Of a stretch of 64,000 bases of DNA, positions 59,909 through 64,000 are shown piece after piece (position 1 is the first letter of the stretch; every line of letters starts with the position of its first letter). The notes under the pieces are model-generated. The model searched no databases, had not been told where the DNA came from, and saw only the letters and a list, made by a program, of their open reading frames with translations. The stretch is from Salinibacter sp. 10B (GTDB lineage Bacteria > Bacteroidota > Rhodothermia > Rhodothermales > Salinibacteraceae). The stretch lies in the NCBI RefSeq assembly GCF_002954405.1, contig NZ_MQWC01000004.1:1138301-1202300 (forward strand), given 5' to 3'. A program made the position numbers and the translations under genes.

Positions 59909-60418
59909 ATGGACACCCCCAGTTACCGCGCGATCGTCGGCGACCGCTCGTTCGACCTCTCGTTTGAGGAGGACCGCGTGCTCGTGGACGGTGAGGCCAA
60001 GCCCTACGCCTTTGAGGTCCTGCGAGACGGCTACGTCTCCCTCATCGTCGACGGAGTGAGCATGCCCGTATCGGTAGAACCGATGGGCGACGGCACCATG
60101 CGCGTCACAATTGCGGGGCAGCGGACGGAGGTGCAGGTCAAGGATGAGCGGGATCTGCTGGTGGACGAATTCGGCCTAGGGGCCGATGCCGCTGCCGGAG
60201 GCGAAGTGCGCGCCCCAATGCCCGGCCTTGTCATCGACATTCTCGTGGACGAGGGCGAGACGGTGGAAGCCGATCAGGGCCTACTCGTACTGGAGGCAAT
60301 GAAAATGGAAAACGAACTCAAAGCTCCCTCCGGCGGTGTCGTGGGCACAATTCATGTGGCGAGTGACGATGCGGTGGACAAGGACGACCTGCTGGTGGAA
60401 ATCGAACCGGCGGAGTAA
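59909..60418 (+). CDS. Biotin carboxyl carrier protein-type subunit
   Basis: A 169-residue protein with a C-terminal biotinyl domain: VRAPMPGLVIDILVDEGETV and LLVLEAMKMENELKAP, in which Lys132 carries the biotin. The N-terminal part (about 1-90) is a beta-rich domain, DGVSMPVSVEPMGDGTMRVT, as in the carrier subunits of acyl-CoA or oxaloacetate-type carboxylases. The partner carboxylase is not in this window, so the exact substrate is unknown. The SDR gene follows in the same direction. Confidence 0.93.
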   Translation: MDTPSYRAIVGDRSFDLSFEEDRVLVDGEAKPYAFEVLRDGYVSLIVDGVSMPVSVEPMGDGTMRVTIAGQRTEVQVKDERDLLVDEFGLGADAAAGGEVRAPMPGLVIDILVDEGETVEADQGLLVLEAMKMENELKAPSGGVVGTIHVASDDAVDKDDLLVEIEPAE

Positions 60419-60487
60419 TCTCAGACCTAGGGGAAAGAGCCCCACAAACGCCGCACACTGCTTTTTCGCACAAGAGATCGGGATTTT

Positions 60488-61492
60488 ATGGCCGACGGGA
60501 CGGTTCTCGTGACGGGCGCTACCGGATTCATTGGCTCGGTACTTACCCGTCAACTCGTAGCCGATGACGCCAACGTACGCATCCTTCGCCGGGAGACCTC
60601 TTCGCTGGACTTGCTGGGGGCCGTCGCCAACGAGGTAGAGCACGCGGTGGGCGATGTCACCTATGCCCCCAGCTTGTACGACGCAATGCGGGACGTGGAC
60701 CGCGTCTTTCACGTGGCAGCCAAGGTGAGCTTTTCTCCTGGCGATCGGGCCTCTCTCCGGCGCGTGAACGTGAAGGGCACCGCGAATGTCGTAAACGCGG
60801 CGCTCGAAGCCGACGTGGATCGCCTAGTGCACACCTCCAGCATTGCGGCCCTGGGCCGTCCCCGTACGCCCAACTCGACGATCGACGAAGACACGTCCTG
60901 GCAGGACGCTCCGCATCGCACTGCCTACGCCCGCTCGAAGCGGCAGGCCGAAATGGAAGTGCATCGCGGCATCGCCGAAGGGCTGGAGGCTGTCTTCGTC
61001 AATCCATCGCTGGTCTTCGGCGTCGGCAATGCCCACACCAATACACGGCGCATTGTCGATGCCGTACGCAGCGGCTGGATGGTCGCCGTTCCTCCCGGGG
61101 GCACAAACGTCGTGGACGTGCGCGACGTGGCCGCTGGGCATCGTGCCGCCATGGCGAACGGCAAACCGGGCCGACGCTACATCCTCGGGGGCGACAACCG
61201 GTCCTGGATGGACATTGCCACGACGCTTGCGGAGGCCTTCGACGTGCCTCGCCCCCACTACACAATTCCCGTTCCGCTCCTTCGTGCCAGCTCGGCCGTG
61301 GCCGAGGCCGTCGCCACACTCACCCGATCTCAACCCCTCCTCTCCCGCGAAACAGCTCGCACCGCCTGCCACACCTACCGCTTCGACAATACACGGGCTC
61401 GGACCGAACTGGACTGCACCTTTCGTCCGTTTTCCGAGACGGCCGATCGACTCGCACAAGTCCTAAGCACGTCAAGAGCCGCCTCGGCCTAG
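60488..61492 (+). CDS. NAD-dependent epimerase/dehydratase (extended SDR)
   Basis: A 334-residue short-chain dehydrogenase. The NAD(P) loop is GATGFIG (10-16), and the active site has Ser117/Ser118 and the YxxxK pair Tyr147 and Lys151 (TAYARSKRQAE). VFVNPSLVFGVGNAHTN and RRYILGGDNRSWMDIATTLA resemble the dihydroflavonol reductase and hopanoid-associated sugar epimerase group. The substrate is not determined. It follows the biotin carrier gene by 69 bp. Confidence 0.9.
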   Translation: MADGTVLVTGATGFIGSVLTRQLVADDANVRILRRETSSLDLLGAVANEVEHAVGDVTYAPSLYDAMRDVDRVFHVAAKVSFSPGDRASLRRVNVKGTANVVNAALEADVDRLVHTSSIAALGRPRTPNSTIDEDTSWQDAPHRTAYARSKRQAEMEVHRGIAEGLEAVFVNPSLVFGVGNAHTNTRRIVDAVRSGWMVAVPPGGTNVVDVRDVAAGHRAAMANGKPGRRYILGGDNRSWMDIATTLAEAFDVPRPHYTIPVPLLRASSAVAEAVATLTRSQPLLSRETARTACHTYRFDNTRARTELDCTFRPFSETADRLAQVLSTSRAASA

Positions 61493-61597
61493 CCGGACGC
61501 CGTCCGGCCGATTCGGCCGGGGCGTTCTGATTTCAATCGATCTTGGTTACCGTCCTCGAACTTCGAACGGATGGCAGTACGTTTGGAAGCCCCCATT

Positions 61598-61617
61598 TTG
61601 ACTGACCAGTCAGTCAA
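61598..61617 (+). promoter_or_regulatory. Inverted repeat, possible TetR operator
   Basis: TTGACTGAC (61598-61606), CA, GTCAGTCAA (61609-61617): perfect nine-base arms around a two-base centre. It lies about 140 bp upstream of the TetR-family gene, whose relatives often bind such sites to repress themselves and the efflux genes they control. The assignment is inferred. Confidence 0.6.
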
Positions 61618-61689
61618 TACCCATTGAACTGACTTTTCTCGTTGATTCGTCCTGTCTTCGAATTTCACCCTGAACTTTCCGTCAGAATA

Positions 61690-61722
61690 TGACTATATCG
61701 TCATTGGCTGACTGGATAGTCA
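61690..61722 (+). promoter_or_regulatory. Second TGACTAT/ATAGTCA inverted repeat before the TetR gene
   Basis: TGACTAT (61690-61696) and ATAGTCA (61716-61722) are seven-base inverted arms with a 19-base spacer. Several other TGAC/GTCA half-sites lie around it. It may be a second operator or overlap the promoter of the TetR gene, which starts at 61755. Confidence 0.45.
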
Positions 61723-61754
61723 CATACTGACGCTTCGTCCACCCTCCCTCTTCT

Positions 61755-62444
61755 ATGTCCTCTTCTTCCGATTCCCTTTCTCGCCGCGAGCGGGAGCGAC
61801 AGATGCGCCGCGAGGCGATGCTCGATGCTGCCCGCTCCGTCTTTGCGGAAAAGGGGTACGCCGACGCCACCCTTGACGAAATCGCCGATCGTGCCGAGTT
61901 CGGCAAGGGGACGCTCTACAACTACTTCGAGGGTGGGAAAGAAGAGTTGCTCTTTGCAGTGTTCGAGGACATCATCGGCGAGATGGAGACGCTCATCCAC
62001 ACGGTGTTTCAGGATAGCCTCGAGGGCCAGAAGCCCCTCCGCGACGCCTTTCACACGTTCGTCGAGCGCCACTTTGAGCTGGTCCGTGACCAGCAGGATC
62101 TTTTCCTCATTCTGGTTCGCGAAGCCCACCTGATGGCCTTCAGCGACGACCCGGACCGAACGCAGTTCTTTCGTGAACAGCATGAGCGTCTGCTGAACGC
62201 CCTCATGCCGGTGCTGGAGGAAGCTGTGGATCGGGGCGAGATGAAATCGCTCCCGCCCTCGTCCGTTGCCAACCTTCTCCTTGCAAATGTTCGGGGGATG
62301 GGGACGCACTGCACCCTTGAGCAGAAGCATTGTCCGTGTGAAGAGCAGGAGTTTCTCAACCATCCGGAAAAGGCAGCGGATCTTCTGACGACCCTGCTCT
62401 TCGACGGTCTGGAGACGAATGACGTCCCCTCGTCCGCACCGTAA
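61755..62444 (+). CDS. TetR/AcrR family transcriptional regulator
   Basis: A 229-residue repressor. The N-terminal DNA-binding domain is at about 15-65, with MLDAARSVFAEKGYADATLD and EIADRAEFGKGTLYNYFEGG. The C-terminal ligand domain is helical and not assigned to a subgroup. It precedes a TolC-family outer membrane gene by 59 bp, which suggests that it controls an efflux operon. The nearby inverted repeats fit autoregulation. Confidence 0.95.
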   Translation: MSSSSDSLSRRERERQMRREAMLDAARSVFAEKGYADATLDEIADRAEFGKGTLYNYFEGGKEELLFAVFEDIIGEMETLIHTVFQDSLEGQKPLRDAFHTFVERHFELVRDQQDLFLILVREAHLMAFSDDPDRTQFFREQHERLLNALMPVLEEAVDRGEMKSLPPSSVANLLLANVRGMGTHCTLEQKHCPCEEQEFLNHPEKAADLLTTLLFDGLETNDVPSSAP

Positions 62445-62503
62445 CATTCGCTCTCTTTGCCTCGTCCTTCTGAGAAATCGCACGACCCGTGATTGGACCT
62501 GTT

Positions 62504-64000
62504 ATGCGCCGCATGCGCTCCTTCGTCTCCCCTGTCTCGGCCCTTCTACTTTGCTTCGGGCTGTTCGGACTTGCCCCCTCCGCCTCGGTGTGGGCCCAGG
62601 AGGTGTCTGAGGACCCTGCCGTCTCCGCCTCGCCGGACGATCCCGTCGTTCTCACCCTTCGGGCAGCTGTGGGCATGGCCTTGAAACAGAACCTCAACCT
62701 GAAGGCTGCACAGCTCGATGTGCGCGAGGCCGACGCTCAGGTCCGCGAGGCGTGGGGCAACCTTTACCCGTCGCTCGACCTAACGGGTAGCTATACCCGT
62801 AACGTCGTGACTGCCAACCCCTTCGCTGGAAGTGACGTCACGAGCTTTTTTGGCGGCGGCGGAGAAACCGAGTGGCTGGCCTTCAATGAGCGTCGTCGCC
62901 TGGACATGGACCCGTCCACGGACCCCATTTCCTACCGCGCCTTCACGCAGCGGCAGCGGGACAGCATCGCTGCGGCTGGGATCTCCCTCGGGGGGGGAGG
63001 AGACAACCCCTTCGGCGTCGACAATCAGTTCAACGGGGGACTCCAGCTTACGCAGACGCTCTATAGTAAACAGGCCTTTGCCTCCGTGCGAGGATCCGAG
63101 CAGTTCAAGGAGGTGAGCCGACATGCCCGCGATCGGGAGGTACAGAGAACGACCAACGAGGTGGTGACCTCCTTTTACCAGGCCCTGCTGGCCCAAGAGC
63201 GTGCCAGCGTTCGCAAACAGCGGGTGAAACGAGCCCAGAAAACCCTCCAGGAAGTGTCGATGCAGGTACAGCGAGGCGTCACTCCGAAGGCCCAGCGGCT
63301 TGGTGCCGAAGTGGAATTGTCGAATGCCCGCACACAGATGATCGAAGCCCGCAATGCGGCCGATCTCGCCCAGGACAACCTCAAGCGTACCATCGGGCTC
63401 TCTCCGCAGACGCCTATCCGGCTAAAAGGCGATCTGGAAAATCAGCAGGAGGATGGACTACAGCAGGTGTCCCTGGAAACCATTTCGATGTCGAAAGCAG
63501 TCGACCAGGCGATCGAAAACCGGCCCGACCTACAGCGCGCCCGCCTCAACGTGGAACTGCGCTCAATCCAAAAGGAAGCCTCTCGCGCCGAGTTTTTTCC
63601 CCGCGTCGAGGCGATAGCCAATTTCAACTACTCGGGCCGCGTCCCCGATAACCGCTCCCAGGTGCTCACCACCGATCCCCAGGACCCGACCAACCCGTTC
63701 TACTATCGCGAGCGGAGCCGCGGCTTTTTCAGCGACGACTTCTGGAATCCCTCCTTTAGTGTGGGCCTCCAGTTCAGCTGGAATATCTTCAACGGCTTTC
63801 AGAGCTCCTCCCGCCTCCAGCAGGCCGAAATTCAGCGACAGCGGGCGCAGACGCAGCTGGAACAGCTGCGGCAGGCCGTGCAGGTGGAGGTCCGCCGGGC
63901 CATCCGCAACCTCGAAAATGCCCGTGAGCGCATTCAGGCCCAGGAGGCCAACGTTCGCCGTGCGGAACTGAACTACGACCACATGTCGGAACGGGTTGAC
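62504..64000 (+). CDS. TolC-family outer membrane efflux protein (3' end outside window)
   Basis: An open frame of at least 499 codons that runs to the window end. Residues 1-31 are a signal peptide ending in APSASVWAQ. LTLRAAVGMALKQNLNLKAA and VREAWGNLYPSLDLTGSYTR are the usual TolC N-terminal block, and a second long helical half with VEVELSNARTQMIEARNAAD-like heptads follows, then the second repeat with NRPDLQRARLNVELRSIQKE. Barrel strands such as FSVGLQFSWNIFNGFQSSSR are visible. It is the expected exit duct of an RND or ABC efflux pump. The TetR gene is just upstream. Confidence 0.93.
   Translation, partial: MRRMRSFVSPVSALLLCFGLFGLAPSASVWAQEVSEDPAVSASPDDPVVLTLRAAVGMALKQNLNLKAAQLDVREADAQVREAWGNLYPSLDLTGSYTRNVVTANPFAGSDVTSFFGGGGETEWLAFNERRRLDMDPSTDPISYRAFTQRQRDSIAAAGISLGGGGDNPFGVDNQFNGGLQLTQTLYSKQAFASVRGSEQFKEVSRHARDREVQRTTNEVVTSFYQALLAQERASVRKQRVKRAQKTLQEVSMQVQRGVTPKAQRLGAEVELSNARTQMIEARNAADLAQDNLKRTIGLSPQTPIRLKGDLENQQEDGLQQVSLETISMSKAVDQAIENRPDLQRARLNVELRSIQKEASRAEFFPRVEAIANFNYSGRVPDNRSQVLTTDPQDPTNPFYYRERSRGFFSDDFWNPSFSVGLQFSWNIFNGFQSSSRLQQAEIQRQRAQTQLEQLRQAVQVEVRRAIRNLENARERIQAQEANVRRAELNYDHMSERVD

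Noticed and set aside
1-64000. CRISPR array or defence island
   Set aside because: No regularly spaced repeats of 25-40 bases and no cas, restriction, toxin-antitoxin or retron genes were seen; the tandem arrays have seven- to eight-base periods only.

Overview
The window is a GC-rich, ordinary chromosomal stretch of a Gram-negative bacterium, most likely a member of Rhodothermota/Bacteroidota close to Salinibacter and Rhodothermus. The signs are an Oar-type TonB-dependent receptor, a large surface protein with a type IX secretion-like C-terminal tail, menaquinone methylation, a DUF1460 lipoprotein, Mla-type lipid transport, many acidic proteins, and start codons that mostly lack a strong Shine-Dalgarno sequence. 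This placement is inferred from gene content only. I see no rRNA, CRISPR array, insertion sequence, integrase or prophage.

Layout. 1-2.7 kb: the 3' part of an exported Gfo/Idh/MocA oxidoreductase faces a degenerate galactokinase-like protein. 3.4-6.1 kb: fmt, ftsY and a pgsA-like gene. 6.4-11.1 kb: a membrane glycosyltransferase converges on the nadB-nadC-nadA cluster, which makes nicotinate mononucleotide from aspartate. 11.4-18.9 kb: a large TonB-dependent receptor and a transmembrane Ser/Thr kinase with a beta-propeller-like exterior. 19.1-23.4 kb: a PfpI protein, a small soluble protein, purB and three DoxX-like membrane proteins. 24.1-28.0 kb: a tail-collar protein, a DUF6916-like protein and a 934-residue surface protein. 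28.6-29.9 kb: lexA and two identical initiator tRNAs. 29.9-33.4 kb: DsbD plus two TlpA-like thioredoxins. 34.4-41.3 kb: cysS, an OmpA-type lipoprotein, hemB, a small beta barrel, a HhH-GPD protein, a tiny membrane protein and an AidB-like flavoprotein. 41.6-46.8 kb: a complete MlaE-MlaF-MlaD-PqiC lipid transport operon, an EEP-family hydrolase and a 58-residue Pmp3/YqaE peptide. 48-53 kb: a small secreted protein, a sugar dehydrogenase lipoprotein, thrC and ade. 54-60 kb: ppx/gppA, prmA, ubiE/menG, pfkA, a DUF1460 lipoprotein and aat on the minus strand. 59.9-64 kb: a biotin carrier protein, an SDR epimerase, and a TetR regulator next to a TolC-family gene that runs off the window.

The signal most worth pursuing is non-coding. 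A dispersed set of short tandem arrays with a period of about seven bases (units such as CGCAATA, TACGCAG and CATCACG) sits directly upstream of the start codons of unrelated housekeeping genes: fmt, purB, hemB, ppx and ubiE, with weaker cases elsewhere. Other points are a perfect 10-bp inverted repeat upstream of nadBCA, an orphan minus-strand terminator near 47.7 kb, a degraded repeat element near 28.2 kb that shares its palindromic core with a site at 3.18 kb, a galactokinase-like protein without its catalytic motifs, and the kinase-propeller fusion. I found no convincing new defence or mobile system.
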